In this document: piece by piece, positions 39,657-49,548 of the stretch
Layout: each line of letters opens with the position of its first letter
Position numbering within the stretch: position 1 is the stretch's first letter
Source: Bradyrhizobium sediminis
GTDB lineage: Bacteria > Pseudomonadota > Alphaproteobacteria > Rhizobiales > Xanthobacteraceae
Length of the DNA stretch: 64,000 nucleotides
Reading direction: 5' to 3'
NCBI RefSeq assembly: GCF_018736105.1
Contig: NZ_CP076135.1
Span: 806,001 to 870,000, forward strand
Made by a program: the position numbers and the translations under genes
The notes under the pieces: model-generated
Database searches by the model: none
What the model was told of the DNA's origin: nothing
What the model saw: the letters and a program-made list of their open reading frames with translations, nothing else

Positions 39657-40391
39657 TCAGTACTTCGCGACCACCGGGCCGCCCAGGTTGAAGCGATAGT
39701 TGATGCCGGCCTTGAAGGTATGCTCGTCGTTGCGGGTGCTGCCGAAGCCGGTCAGCACGGCCGGCGTCACGAAGTTGGTCTTGCCGAAGTCGTAGTACTG
39801 ATACTCGATCTTGCCCGACCAGTTCTGCGCGAACATGTATTCCAGGCCGGCGCCGACGGTGTAGCCGTCGTGATGGCCGCTGTTCATCGCGAATACCTGC
39901 GGCACGCCGCCGAACGTCAGAGACTCCGTGTAGTCGGAGTAGGCATAGCCGCCCTTGACGTAGAGCAGGCCCGGACCCCAGGTGTAGCCGATGCGGCCGG
40001 TCACCGAGCCGAGGCCGCGCTGGTCATGGGTGTAGACGTAACCGGCGCCGGCGCCGGTAAAGCTAACGCCATTGTTGTTGCCGCCGAGCCAGCTGTACTG
40101 ACCTTCGATACCAACCACCCAGTTCGGAGCGAACTGGTAGTCGGCGCCGGCCTGCAAACCGCCGAGGAAACGGCCGTCATTGCCGCTGTTGGTGGTGCCG
40201 GCGAAGCCGTTGTCGCCGCTGAACGCGCCGCCGATGTGACCGCCGATGTAGAATCCGGTCCAGTTGTAGATCGGCGCATAGGCCGGCGGAGCCTTGGTGT
40301 AGGCGGTGCGGGGGCCGAGATCGGCTGCAAGTGCTGGCACGGTCGCGCCGAGAGCGACGAGGGCCACAGTAGCGAGCAGAAACTTCTTCAT
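39657..40391 (-). CDS. Outer-membrane beta-barrel protein (Omp25/31 family), copy B
   Basis: A 244-aa paralogue of the neighbouring barrel. It shares the signal peptide type (ATVALVALGATVPALAADLG), the PIYNWTGFYIGGHIGG opening, the QYSWLGGN strand, [22 protein letters not shown], the EYQYYDFGK strand, and a C-terminal V-A-K-Y. Its own terminator and promoter show it is transcribed separately from copy A. The pair is a tandem duplication, with divergence greatest in the predicted outer loops. Confidence 0.92.
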   Translation of the reverse strand: MKKFLLATVALVALGATVPALAADLGPRTAYTKAPPAYAPIYNWTGFYIGGHIGGAFSGDNGFAGTTNSGNDGRFLGGLQAGADYQFAPNWVVGIEGQYSWLGGNNNGVSFTGAGAGYVYTHDQRGLGSVTGRIGYTWGPGLLYVKGGYAYSDYTESLTFGGVPQVFAMNSGHHDGYTVGAGLEYMFAQNWSGKIEYQYYDFGKTNFVTPAVLTGFGSTRNDEHTFKAGINYRFNLGGPVVAKY

Positions 40392-40464
40392 TCGTTCTAG
40401 TCTCCAGAGAGTCGTTTTCGATTTTCAGATGAGCCGCGAGAGTCGGCGTCTTCCATGGGCAGCG

Positions 40465-40497
40465 CAGTTAGACTGATTTTGATTAAAATGCTGTCAC
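40465..40497 (-). promoter_or_regulatory. Promoter/operator of outer-membrane gene B
   Basis: On the minus strand GTGACA and TCTAAC flank an AT-rich inverted repeat (ATTTT-GATT-AAAAT). Together with 39505-39537 this gives a shared consensus G-T-G-A-C, then C-A-T-T-T-T-A-N-T-C-A-A-A, then G-T-C-T-A-A-C-T. Confidence 0.55.
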
Positions 40498-40628
40498 CCA
40501 TCGGTCACACCGAGCGACTTACTAACCTATTGGGGAACAACAATTTTCCGTGATTTATGGCGCCTCAATGAAAGCCAAAAGAAGCCATAATTGCGGGCCG
40601 TATCCGAAAACTGGATAGCGCGCCGCGC

Positions 40629-40940
40629 TCAGGCTTCTTTCAGCGCCCGATGCAATTGCGCGACCGCGTCGGTGAGCTGGTCGCGATGCAGGATGTCGTC
40701 TTTCGGAATCTTTCCGACGGTCGCGGCGAGTTCGCCGAGAATGCCGGCGAGCAGGCCGAAGGAGATGTGCATGTGGATCGATTTACGGACGTCTTCGGCG
40801 CCGGGCCGCTCCAGCACCAGCGCAAAGCCGGTCGGGTCGAGATGCGCCTCGAATCGCGACGAGTGTTCGAAGGTCCCGACATAGAATTTATCCGGATATT
40901 CGAGTGCGATCTCAGCCTTGCCGGGAACAGGTCTCGTCAT
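40629..40940 (-). CDS. Small soluble protein of unknown function
   Basis: A 103-aa protein without signal or membrane helix. It is acidic, with a beta-rich first half (IALEYPDKFYVGTFEHSSRFEAHLDPTGFALVLER) and a helical C-terminus (LTDAVAQLHRALKEA). The composition and size suggest a conserved housekeeping-type hypothetical. I do not recognise the family. ATG 40940 follows AAGGG; ATG 40970 is a possible earlier start. Confidence 0.75.
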   Translation of the reverse strand: MTRPVPGKAEIALEYPDKFYVGTFEHSSRFEAHLDPTGFALVLERPGAEDVRKSIHMHISFGLLAGILGELAATVGKIPKDDILHRDQLTDAVAQLHRALKEA

Positions 40941-41104
40941 GGGTAGCCCTTGGCCATTGTCGAACGGCATTCTGGCAGGAGCTGCGACCGCCGCTTTGCG
41001 CCGGGTAAGAAAGCCATGCGATCGGCTTGAGTTTTTGCAGGTATCGCAATTCATGGCGGCGGGGTCAGAGAGCGACGGCACGGCGGCTGTCACTGTGCTG
41101 CGTC

Positions 41105-41539
41105 CTACTCCTCCATAAATGATTTAACCAACACTCTCCACTCGGCTTCCGAGCTGCAAGGCGTGTCTTGCACCTTGCAGACGTGCAACGGCGCAGCTTC
41201 GATGAACGTACCGTATTGCTTGTTTTCGTTCAGATCGTAGAGACGCAGGGTGTTGAAGTTCGTCTTGTCGAGCGCCGCGCGCGGAACGGTTGTGCTGATT
41301 TCCAGATAGAAACACTTGTCGAAGCGAGGGCTGTAATGGCTCTCGTAATTTGCAACTACATGAGCTTTGTTCGTGCTCACTGCGTTTCCGCCCCATTCCT
41401 TTTGAAACGTTTGTGCCGCTTGCCTGGCGCAACGCTCTTGCAACTCGTAAGGCGCATTATCCGGTTGTGCGTGCGCAGCGACGATCAAGAATGGTCCGGC
41501 AACCCAAGGCACGATTTTGCGAAGCGCCACCCGGATCAT
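41105..41539 (-). CDS. Exported protein of unknown function
   Basis: A 144-aa product with an N-terminal signal (VPWVAGPFLIVAAHAQ). The mature part has four cysteines (QERCARQ, DKCFYLE, HVCKVQDTPCSS), suggesting two disulfides in the periplasm. The body reads like a small stand-alone domain rather than a fragment. Base composition is slightly less GC-rich than flanking genes, which may indicate recent acquisition. The family is not recognised. Confidence 0.7.
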   Translation of the reverse strand: MIRVALRKIVPWVAGPFLIVAAHAQPDNAPYELQERCARQAAQTFQKEWGGNAVSTNKAHVVANYESHYSPRFDKCFYLEISTTVPRAALDKTNFNTLRLYDLNENKQYGTFIEAAPLHVCKVQDTPCSSEAEWRVLVKSFMEE

Positions 41540-41654
41540 ATTTCAACCTTCCCACGGTCCTTCAGCGCCTCATAGCATGCGCGGTGCATGGGTGTGGCGT
41601 TGGACGCGAGTTTGCTTCGGTTGATCAACAGGCGGTTGATTTTTCAGGGAAAAC

Positions 41655-41730
41655 TGGTGCTGCCAGACAGGATTGAACTGTCGACCTCTCCATTACCAAT
41701 GGAGTGCTCTACCACTGAGCTACGGCAGCA
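41655..41730 (-). tRNA. tRNA-Thr (anticodon GGT)
   Basis: On the minus strand the acceptor TGCTGCC pairs with GGCAGCA (7 bp). The D-arm carries GCTCAGTGGTAGAGC, and the anticodon stem CTCCA/TGGAG encloses the loop TTGGTAA, giving anticodon GGT. The T-arm has the GTTCAATC loop. The CCA end is encoded at 41655-41657. Confidence 0.96.
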
Positions 41731-41848
41731 TGCCCCGGATTGGGAGAATCGGCCAAAAGGCCCCTACAGAGCGGGCCGATCCTTGCCACAAGGCCCCCGT
41801 CTGCGCAAGCGCGGGAGGGGGCTATCAGACCCTCAAAAACGGCCGAAA

Positions 41849-42112
41849 TCAGTGTGGAGCGTCCGCGGCGGCCTTCAACTGGGCCAGTTGCGGGCCGATC
41901 CGGTTCCCGATTTCCTCCGCCAGCGCCTGCAGCGCCTTGAGCGGGCGGACCATGACCTCGAATTCGACCATTTCGCCCGCCTCGTTGAATTTGACGAGAT
42001 CGACGCCCCTGAGCTGCCATTTGCCGATATTGGCGGAAAATTCCAGGATGGCCCCGTGGGGCCGGTCCATTCTCCGGCGCTTACGCTTTGCGAGAAGCAT
42101 TCGAACAGGTCC
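41849..42112 (-). pseudogene. Decayed NTF2/SnoaL-like gene (truncated and frameshifted)
   Basis: The open frame at 41849-42100 spells G-A-I-L-E-F-S-A-N-I-G-K-W followed by GVDLVKFNEAGEMVEFEVMV and a helical tail, which looks like the C-terminal half of an NTF2-like protein. The upstream residues that should precede it (S-A-G-E-W-T-G-P) are in another frame. A one-base shift near 42062 and loss of the N-terminal half therefore leave no plausible start. The family assignment is from memory of similar proteins. Intact expression is unlikely. Confidence 0.5.
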
Positions 42113-42115
42113 ACG

Positions 42116-42310
42116 ATGAAGAATGACAAGGACAAAGGCGAGGGCCAGCCGGCGAAAAACGCGCGGCAGAACCGGCTGAAGCTGGCGCTGCGTGAAAATC
42201 TCAGGCGACGCAAGTCGCAGGCGAGGGGGCGCGGCGAGGTGACGGCCGCCCCTCGCGATGACGCCGGCGCCTCCCTACATGACGGGCTCGGAAAAAAGCC
42301 GGGCGAATAG
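42116..42310 (+). CDS. Small basic protein of unknown function
   Basis: A 64-aa lysine/arginine-rich protein starting MKNDKDKGEGQ, with the helical segment RQNRLKLALRENLRRRKSQA and a disordered acidic-to-basic tail. Short proteins with this KxALRENLRRRK motif are widespread in alphaproteobacteria and unassigned; nucleic-acid or ribosome binding is a guess from charge. The frame is clearly preferred over its antisense. Confidence 0.65.
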   Translation: MKNDKDKGEGQPAKNARQNRLKLALRENLRRRKSQARGRGEVTAAPRDDAGASLHDGLGKKPGE

Positions 42311-42476
42311 CTGCTGCTCTTGCCCTGATATTTTTTCGACCGCGCGCGGTGTGGCCCGGAACCTGCCTTCCACGCCGCGTCTGTCGACGGATTTCAGGCG
42401 CAGCTCGCGGCCGGCTTGCTCAATGTCCGCTCATCGCTTGAGTGCGACAGGAGAGCGGGACCCCGCTTCCGGGAAT

Positions 42477-43367
42477 TTATCCGGTCAGGATGGATTTCAG
42501 CGACTCGCGCTCTTCGATGATGAAGTCGAAGAAAGCCGCAATGCGGGGAACGCGCCTGAGGTCGGGATGAGTCAACAGGCGCCAGCTTCGAGCCAGTTCG
42601 GGAATTGGTCCGAGCACGCGCACCAGATCCGATTCCGCGTCCCCCAGGGCGGTCGGGAGCGCGCCCAGGCCGATACCCGATTTCACTGCATAAACAAGGC
42701 CAAGCACGCTGTTGTTCCGCGCCGACATCTTTGCATCTGGCGCAACCTCGCGCAGCCACTTCGCGGCGCGATGCTGGTTCAGCGATTCGTCGAAGCCCAC
42801 CAAGAGATGGCGCGATAGATCCTCCACCCGCTCCGGCTGGCCATGACGATCAATATAGGTTCGGCTGGCATAAACCGCCCAGATCGAGTCCGCGATCTTG
42901 CGGCCGACCAGTTCATCATCGGTATCACCCGAGCGAAAGGCGACGTCCGCTTCGCCCTTCGACAGGTCGAGATAGCGATCGCTGGTCACGAATTCGACGC
43001 GAAGCTTCGGATGGCGGGCGTGAAAGCGGTCGAGCAGCGACGATTTCGTCATGCGGAAGACGATCGGTTCGGGACAGGTCACCCGGATCACGCCTGTCAG
43101 GTCGCGGGCAGTATCGGTCACCCGCCGCTCGACGTCGGTGACGGCATCCTCGACACGCTCGGCAAAAGGCCGCAACTCCTCGCCGAATTCAGTCAGCCGA
43201 TAGCCGGTCGGGTGCCGCGTCACCAGCTGCCGCCCGATCCGCCGCTCCAGTTCGCTCAACCGCCGATGCACCGTCGACTGGCTGAGTCCTAGCGACTTGC
43301 CCGCCGCGATCGTGCTGTGATGTCGCGCGACGGCAAGAAAATACTTCAAATCGTTCCAATCGAACAT
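42477..43367 (-). CDS. LysR-family transcriptional regulator
   Basis: A 296-aa regulator with an N-terminal winged helix (M-F-D-W-N-D-L-K-Y-F-L-A-V, recognition helix SLGLSQSTVHRRLSELER) and a periplasmic-binding-like effector domain. ATG 43367 gives the family-standard start; 12 extra codons upstream are unlikely. It is divergent from the cupin and methyltransferase genes 130 bases away, so it is the probable regulator of that pair. The effector is unknown. Confidence 0.9.
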   Translation of the reverse strand: MFDWNDLKYFLAVARHHSTIAAGKSLGLSQSTVHRRLSELERRIGRQLVTRHPTGYRLTEFGEELRPFAERVEDAVTDVERRVTDTARDLTGVIRVTCPEPIVFRMTKSSLLDRFHARHPKLRVEFVTSDRYLDLSKGEADVAFRSGDTDDELVGRKIADSIWAVYASRTYIDRHGQPERVEDLSRHLLVGFDESLNQHRAAKWLREVAPDAKMSARNNSVLGLVYAVKSGIGLGALPTALGDAESDLVRVLGPIPELARSWRLLTHPDLRRVPRIAAFFDFIIEERESLKSILTG

Positions 43368-43500
43368 TTGTTGATTATGCACTTCTGCTGCCCGGTCTCG
43401 CAATGTTGCTGCTCCCGCAAGTCGTGGCCTGCGCCTAGGTTTGACGGACCTCGAAAATCGGGGGCGCTGCCCCCGTATGGGTGACGATGGAGAACATCAG

Positions 43501-43911
43501 ATGCGTTTCGCACCCGGCGTCGGCTGCGCGTTCATGGCGATCCTCAGCATTCCCGCCTACGCGCAGGCCCCTGGCTTCGCCAAACCCAATCTGGTCCTGC
43601 AACAGATCGTCGAGGGATTGCCGACGGGCGACAAGCAGGTGGTCCGCGTCCTGACCGCGACGTTCAAGCCGGGTGACAAGACCGTCTACCACAGCCATCG
43701 CTTTCCGGTGACCGTCTATGTGCTGGAAGGCGCCTTCACGCTTGAACTCAAGGACCGCCCTTCGCTCACGGTGAAGGCCGGCGAGGCGATGGTGGAGCCG
43801 CCGAACGTGGCGATGACCGGCTACAATCCGAGCGCCACCGAGTTGACGAAGGTGGTCATCTTTTACGTCAGCGCGCCCGATACGCCGTTTCTCGATCCCC
43901 TTCATCACTAA
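43501..43911 (+). CDS. Exported cupin-domain protein
   Basis: A 136-aa protein with a signal-like start (VGCAFMAILSIPAYAQ) and a single cupin barrel. The first motif reads G-D-K-T-V-Y-H-S-H-R-F-P-V-T-V-Y-V-L-E-G; the second reads AGEAMVEPPNVAMTG with Asn where the usual His stands. Metal binding would thus rest on the two first-motif histidines and the Glu. The start at ATG 43501 follows a GGAG site. It is divergent from the LysR gene and 23 bases upstream of the methyltransferase. Confidence 0.82.
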   Translation: MRFAPGVGCAFMAILSIPAYAQAPGFAKPNLVLQQIVEGLPTGDKQVVRVLTATFKPGDKTVYHSHRFPVTVYVLEGAFTLELKDRPSLTVKAGEAMVEPPNVAMTGYNPSATELTKVVIFYVSAPDTPFLDPLHH

Positions 43912-43934
43912 GGCTGCGCGACAAGGAGCGTCTC

Positions 43935-44798
43935 ATGACTGCCAAGTCTGCCATCGATGGCGAGACCGCCACAGCGGCGGTGCGCGCGCAATGGAATCAG
44001 ATGGCCAAGGGCTGGAGCGACGCTGGCGCCGTCATACGGCCGTGGCTGCTAGAAGCGACGCAGGCGATGCTCGGCATGGCCGGCGTTAAACCCGGTTGCC
44101 GTGTGCTCGATGTAGCCGCCGGCGCCGGCGACCAGACTCTCGACGTCGCCGCGCGGGTCGGTCCGCAAGGCCATGTGCTGGCGACGGATCTGTCGCCGGA
44201 CATTCTGCAGTTCGCGGCGCAGCAGGCTGCCGCGGCGGGCTATCGCAACGTCGAGACACGCGTTTCGGACGGCGAAGACCTTCAGATTGAAGACGTCCAA
44301 TTTGACGCGGTGGTCTGTCGGCTCGGCCTGATGTTGTTCGGCGATCCGTTGCAGGGATTGCGTGAAATGGCGCGGGTGCTCAAGCCCGGTGGCGGCGTAT
44401 GCACCATTGTGTTCGGGGCGCCGCAGGCCAATCCCTGCGTGACGACGTTGATGTCGGTTGCGCTCAGGCACGCCGGCTTGCCACCGCGTGATCCCTTTCA
44501 GCCAGGCGGCCTGCTAAGCCTCGGCAAATCCGGTTTGATCGACGAACTGTTCAGGGAGGCGGGTTTCCGCGAGATCGCGACAACCAGGCTCGCGGCGCCG
44601 TTCAGGCTGCCGACAGTGAAGGACTATATGGACTTCATCCGGACATCGGCTGGGCCGGTCGTACAGATTGTGCAGCGCTTGGAGCCGACCAACGCCGCAG
44701 CGGCCTGGGCCGATATGGAAGAGGCTCTCGGCCGGTATCAGACGTCGACCGGATGGGAGGGTCCAAATGAGCTGCTGCTGACGGCAGCGCGCCGGTGA
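43935..44798 (+). CDS. Class I SAM-dependent methyltransferase
   Basis: A 287-aa UbiE-like Rossmann methyltransferase. Motif I is VLDVAAGAGDQTLDVA, the acidic ribose-binding end of strand two is ATDLSPD, and motif post-I is SDGEDLQIEDVQFDAVVCRLGLM. The catalytic C-terminal half has REMARVLKPGGGVC. The substrate is not apparent. It follows the cupin gene closely, and both are probably controlled by the divergent LysR protein. Confidence 0.88.
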   Translation: MTAKSAIDGETATAAVRAQWNQMAKGWSDAGAVIRPWLLEATQAMLGMAGVKPGCRVLDVAAGAGDQTLDVAARVGPQGHVLATDLSPDILQFAAQQAAAAGYRNVETRVSDGEDLQIEDVQFDAVVCRLGLMLFGDPLQGLREMARVLKPGGGVCTIVFGAPQANPCVTTLMSVALRHAGLPPRDPFQPGGLLSLGKSGLIDELFREAGFREIATTRLAAPFRLPTVKDYMDFIRTSAGPVVQIVQRLEPTNAAAAWADMEEALGRYQTSTGWEGPNELLLTAARR

Positions 44799-44908
44799 CT
44801 TTCCAGGGATTGTCAGTCCGGTCGGCATTCACGGATGTGGGGACGCCCATTGGGAATGACGGGCAAACTCTGCGCAAACCCATCAAATAGCCGCAAATTC
44901 CAGCCCTT

Positions 44909-44938
44909 TTGCCATCGGGGCCTCGTTCGCCCTATACT
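44909..44938 (+). promoter_or_regulatory. Promoter of murA
   Basis: TTGCCA, an 18-base spacer and TATACT lie 29 bases ahead of the murA ATG. It is a plausible sigma-70 promoter with a short leader. Confidence 0.6.
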
Positions 44939-44966
44939 TTATGCATAGCAAAAATCGGGGCTGGGT

Positions 44967-46256
<1,290 letters not shown>

Positions 46257-46277
46257 ACTTCAGGCGCAAGCGATAAG

Positions 46278-46742
46278 GTGTCATCGGTGACGGCCCAGCT
46301 CAAAATGATCGCGCTCGATGCCGACGACCTCGCCGTCATTTCCGCGCATGTGCAGGATGCCCGGGTGCAGGCCGCCGACATCATCTGGCGGCAGGGCGAA
46401 AAGCGCCTGGTGGTCGGCATGAACCGGCTCGACTGGGAGCAGACGCTGGCGGGCGAGACCTCGCCGCGCCGCCTGATCGCGGCGCTGCGCTTCGACCGGG
46501 TATTGGCCTGCAGGTCGCGCAATATCGATCTGCAGGCGCCGCAGGCGCCCCTCGAGCTGCTCGGCATCGAGTTTCATCCCGGCGAAGCCCCCGGCGGCAG
46601 CGCGGTCCTTTTGTTCAGCCAGGGCGGGGCGCTGCGGCTCGACGTCGAATGCCTCGAATGCGAACTCACCGACCTCGGCGCCGAAGACCTCGGGACCGCC
46701 GGCACCGGCCAAGGGGCCGCGCCGTCGGGACAGGGGGCGTGA
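46278..46742 (+). CDS. DUF2948 family protein
   Basis: A 154-aa soluble protein that follows murA in most alphaproteobacteria. Conserved features visible are LKMIALDADDLAVISAHVQDARV, RLVVGMNRLDWE, and the acidic C-terminal LRLDVECLECELTDLG. No biochemical role is known. GTG 46278 or GTG 46287 starts the frame; the upstream spacing favours neither clearly. The last 20 or so residues are low-complexity. Confidence 0.85.
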   Translation: MSSVTAQLKMIALDADDLAVISAHVQDARVQAADIIWRQGEKRLVVGMNRLDWEQTLAGETSPRRLIAALRFDRVLACRSRNIDLQAPQAPLELLGIEFHPGEAPGGSAVLLFSQGGALRLDVECLECELTDLGAEDLGTAGTGQGAAPSGQGA

Positions 46743-46758
46743 GCCGGCGACACCCATC

Positions 46759-46891
46759 CATCGTCGTCCCGGCGAACGCCGGGACCCACAAACACTGATG
46801 CCAGCCGTTAATGGGATTGCCGCCCCGGTGCCCCACGGACAGACGCGGGTGGCTATGGGTCCCGGCTCGCGCTTCGCTTGGCCGGGACGAT
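46759..46891. repeat. Palindromic intergenic repeat (GTCCCGGCGAACGCCGGGAC type)
   Basis: Paired arms read TCGTCCCGGCGAACGCCGGG at the left and GGGTCCCGGCTCGCGCTTCG at the right, with CCACGGACAGACGCGGGTGG between. This extragenic element is found in many copies in Bradyrhizobium-like genomes. A diverged copy lies at 49337-49463. Confidence 0.75.
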
Positions 46892-46987
46892 GAAGATCTT
46901 GCTACCAAGCAAAGGGTTGACGGCGATTGGCCGCCGCGCCATTGAGCAACGGGCCTGTCAACAACGCCCCCTCCGGAAAGCCGTCCC

Positions 46988-48283
46988 ATGCCCGTTCGTC
47001 TCGACCGAAACAGCGCCGATTTTGCCAGGCAGTTCGCCGGCTTCCTTGGCGCCAAGCGCGAGGTCTCGGCCGATATCGAGGCCGCGACCCGCGCCATCGT
47101 CGACGACGTGGCCGCGCGCGGCGACACGGCGCTGATCGAGGCGACGCGCAAGTTCGACCGGCTTGAGCTGGACGCTTCCGGCCTGCAAGTGACACCAGGT
47201 GAAATCGACGCGGCGATCAAGGCCTGCGACGCCGGGACGCTGGAGGCGCTCGCCTTCGCCCGCGACCGCATCGAGCTGTTTCACCGGCGGCAATTGCCGA
47301 AGGACGAGCGTTTCACCGATGCGCTCGGCGTCGAACTCGGCTGGCGCTGGAGCGCCATCGACGCGGTCGGGCTCTACGTGCCGGGCGGCACCGCGGCCTA
47401 TCCGTCCTCGGTGCTGATGAATGCGGTGCCGGCCAGGGTCGCCGGCGTCGCCCGCGTGGTGATGGTGGTGCCGTCGCCGGACGGCAAGCTCAACCCGCTG
47501 GTGCTGGCGGCGGCCCATCTCGGCGGCGTATCCGAAATCTACCGGGTCGGCGGCGCGCAGGCGGTGGCGGCGCTGGCCTACGGCACCGCGACTATCGCGC
47601 CGGTGGCGAAGATCGTCGGCCCCGGCAATGCCTATGTCGCCGCCGCCAAGCGGCTGGTGTTCGGCAAGGTCGGCATCGACATGATCGCCGGCCCTTCCGA
47701 AGTCCTCATCATCGCCGATGAGTCAGGCAATGCCGGCTGGATCGCGGCCGATCTGCTGGCGCAGGCCGAGCACGACGTCAACGCGCAGTCGATCCTGATC
47801 ACCGATTCGAAGGCGCTGGCCGATGACGTCGCGCGCGCGGTCGAATCGCAACTCGCAACCCTGCCGCGGGCCGACATTGCGCGGGCCTCCTGGAACCAGT
47901 TCGGCGCCATTATCCTGGTGAAAAGCCTGGAGGAAGCGGTGCCGCTGGCGAACGCCATCGCCGCCGAGCACCTCGAGATCATGACGTCGGATCCGGAGAC
48001 GCTGTCGGCGCAAATCCGCAATGCCGGCGCGATCTTTCTCGGGTCCCACACCCCCGAGGCGATCGGCGATTATGTCGGCGGCTCCAACCATGTGCTGCCG
48101 ACCGCGCGTTCGGCGCGGTTCTCGTCCGGCCTCGGCGTACTTGACTTCATGAAGCGAACGTCGATCCTGAAATGCGGGCCGGACCAGCTGCGGGCGCTGG
48201 GACCGGCCGCGATGACGCTGGGCAAGGCCGAAGGCCTCGATGCCCATGCGCGCTCCGTGGGACTGCGCCTCAATCTGTCATGA
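46988..48283 (+). CDS. hisD: Histidinol dehydrogenase
   Basis: Catalyses the last two oxidations of histidine synthesis, histidinol to histidine, with zinc and NAD. The 431-aa protein has [37 protein letters not shown], and the zinc/substrate-binding region [20 protein letters not shown]. Other his genes are not in the window, as usual for scattered his genes in this order. The stop overlaps the ATG of the UPF0262 gene. Confidence 0.97.
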   Translation: MPVRLDRNSADFARQFAGFLGAKREVSADIEAATRAIVDDVAARGDTALIEATRKFDRLELDASGLQVTPGEIDAAIKACDAGTLEALAFARDRIELFHRRQLPKDERFTDALGVELGWRWSAIDAVGLYVPGGTAAYPSSVLMNAVPARVAGVARVVMVVPSPDGKLNPLVLAAAHLGGVSEIYRVGGAQAVAALAYGTATIAPVAKIVGPGNAYVAAAKRLVFGKVGIDMIAGPSEVLIIADESGNAGWIAADLLAQAEHDVNAQSILITDSKALADDVARAVESQLATLPRADIARASWNQFGAIILVKSLEEAVPLANAIAAEHLEIMTSDPETLSAQIRNAGAIFLGSHTPEAIGDYVGGSNHVLPTARSARFSSGLGVLDFMKRTSILKCGPDQLRALGPAAMTLGKAEGLDAHARSVGLRLNLS

Positions 48284-48774
48284 CCAGACCGTCGCCAGAC
48301 GAGGATTCAAACAATCGCATCGTCGCGGTGACGCTCGATGAGGAATCGATCGGGCGTTCCGGTCCCGATGTCGAGCACGAGCGCGCGATCGCGATCTACG
48401 ACCTGATCGAAAAGAACCTGTTCGCGCCGGAAGGCGCGGGCGACGGGCCGTTCACGCTGCATATCGGCATCACCGGCAACCGGCTGATGTTCGACATCCG
48501 CCGCGAGGACGGCTCGCCCGTGGTGGCGCATCTGTTGTCGCTGACGCCGTTCCGGCGGATCGTGAAGGACTACTTCATGATCTGCGACAGCTATTACCAG
48601 GCGATCCGCACCGCCACGCCGGACAAGATCGAGGCCATCGACATGGGCCGCCGCGGCATTCACGACGAAGGCTCGCGCACCCTGCAGGAGCGCTTGAATG
48701 GCAAGGTGCGGATCGATTTCGAAACCGCCCGCCGGCTGTTTACGCTGATCACCGTTTTGCACTGGAAGGGATAG
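48280..48774 (+). CDS. UPF0262 family protein
   Basis: A 164-aa conserved alphaproteobacterial protein of unknown role, always near hisD. The family segment [40 protein letters not shown], spanning about residues 67-106, is intact, as is [13 protein letters not shown] followed by a helical C-terminus. It is translationally coupled to hisD (ATGA). It has no signal or membrane segments. Confidence 0.92.
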   Translation: MTRPSPDEDSNNRIVAVTLDEESIGRSGPDVEHERAIAIYDLIEKNLFAPEGAGDGPFTLHIGITGNRLMFDIRREDGSPVVAHLLSLTPFRRIVKDYFMICDSYYQAIRTATPDKIEAIDMGRRGIHDEGSRTLQERLNGKVRIDFETARRLFTLITVLHWKG

Positions 48775-48822
48775 GGCATGATCCCGAAAAGTGGGTACCG
48801 GTTTTTCGAAGAGGTCATGCCC
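48774..48822. repeat. Nested palindromic intergenic repeat (GGCATGATC type)
   Basis: Outer arms GGGCATGA / TCATGCCC enclose inner arms CGAAAA / TTTTCG around GTGGGTACCGG. It begins at the last base of the UPF0262 stop, so its hairpin could also act as a terminator. Related elements are widespread intergenic palindromes in Hyphomicrobiales. Confidence 0.75.
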
Positions 48823-48844
48823 AAAATAAAAGAAGCTTAAGCGC

Positions 48845-49312
48845 GTGGAGGCGCCTTCGCGCGTACGCACTCCGCAGGCCGTGCTGTTCGCATGCGGCCT
48901 CAACAGCGTGCGTTCGCCGATGGCCGCCAGCCTGTTGCAGCAGATGTTCCCGCAGGCGCTCTACGTCAGATCCGCCGGGGTTCGGAAGGGCGAACTCGAT
49001 CCGTTCGCGGTCGCCGTGATGGCCGAACTCGGCCAGGATATCTCCGGCCACAAGCCGATGACGTTCGAGGAACTCGATGACTGGGAAGGGCTCAATTTCG
49101 ACCTCATCGTCACGCTGTCGCCGGAAGCCCATCACAAGGCGCTGGAGCTGACCCGCACGATGGCGGCCGACGTCGAGTATTGGCCGACCTCGGATCCGAC
49201 TGGCGCCGAGGGCAATCGCGAGCAGAAACTGCAGGCCTACCGCGAGGTCTGCGACACCCTGCTGTCGCGCATCCGCAAGCGGTTTTCCAGGGCCGGGGCG
49301 GCGAACGAGTAG
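48845..49312 (+). CDS. Low-molecular-weight phosphotyrosine phosphatase family protein
   Basis: A 155-aa protein of the LMW phosphatase/arsenate-reductase fold. The P-loop is C-G-L-N-S-V-R-S (C-x5-R) and the general-acid aspartate is in WPTSDPTG. The gene is a fixed neighbour of hisD and UPF0262 in alphaproteobacteria. Whether it acts on tyrosine phosphate or arsenate cannot be decided; the single P-loop Cys favours phosphatase. The start is GTG 48845. Confidence 0.9.
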   Translation: MEAPSRVRTPQAVLFACGLNSVRSPMAASLLQQMFPQALYVRSAGVRKGELDPFAVAVMAELGQDISGHKPMTFEELDDWEGLNFDLIVTLSPEAHHKALELTRTMAADVEYWPTSDPTGAEGNREQKLQAYREVCDTLLSRIRKRFSRAGAANE

Positions 49313-49336
49313 CTCACGGTTTGGTGGATTGTTCCA

Positions 49337-49463
49337 GATGTCGTCCCTGCCAAAGCAGGGACCTATACGCCGCGGCGGAGCGGGTTGAGCGGTGGCTGTG
49401 GCAAACCCGATTTCAATCGCAAAAGCCGGTGGTTATGGGCCCCTGCGTTCGTAGGGGCGACGA
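49337..49463. repeat. Palindromic intergenic repeat, diverged copy
   Basis: Arms TGTCGTCCCTGCCAAAGCAG and CCCTGCGTTCGTAGGGGCGA flank a GGTGGCTGTGGC-like centre. Similar in layout to 46759-46891. It occupies most of the gap between the phosphatase gene and maf, where related genomes usually carry infA. Confidence 0.7.
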
Positions 49464-49548
49464 TAATGTGTAAGCCGGTTGTCTCACCGGACACCTTCCG
49501 ATAGGTTCCGCGCGCATCCTGCCCGCCCTCCCGCCGACGAAAATCCGC

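Noticed and set aside
41588..42115. Coding start upstream of the small basic protein, running across tRNA-Thr
   Set aside because: The frame is a read-through of the tRNA and the decayed gene; the real gene starts at ATG 42116.
42477..44798. LysR, cupin and methyltransferase as a recently acquired island
   Set aside because: No direct repeats, integrase or clear composition shift; a divergent regulator with its targets is an ordinary arrangement.
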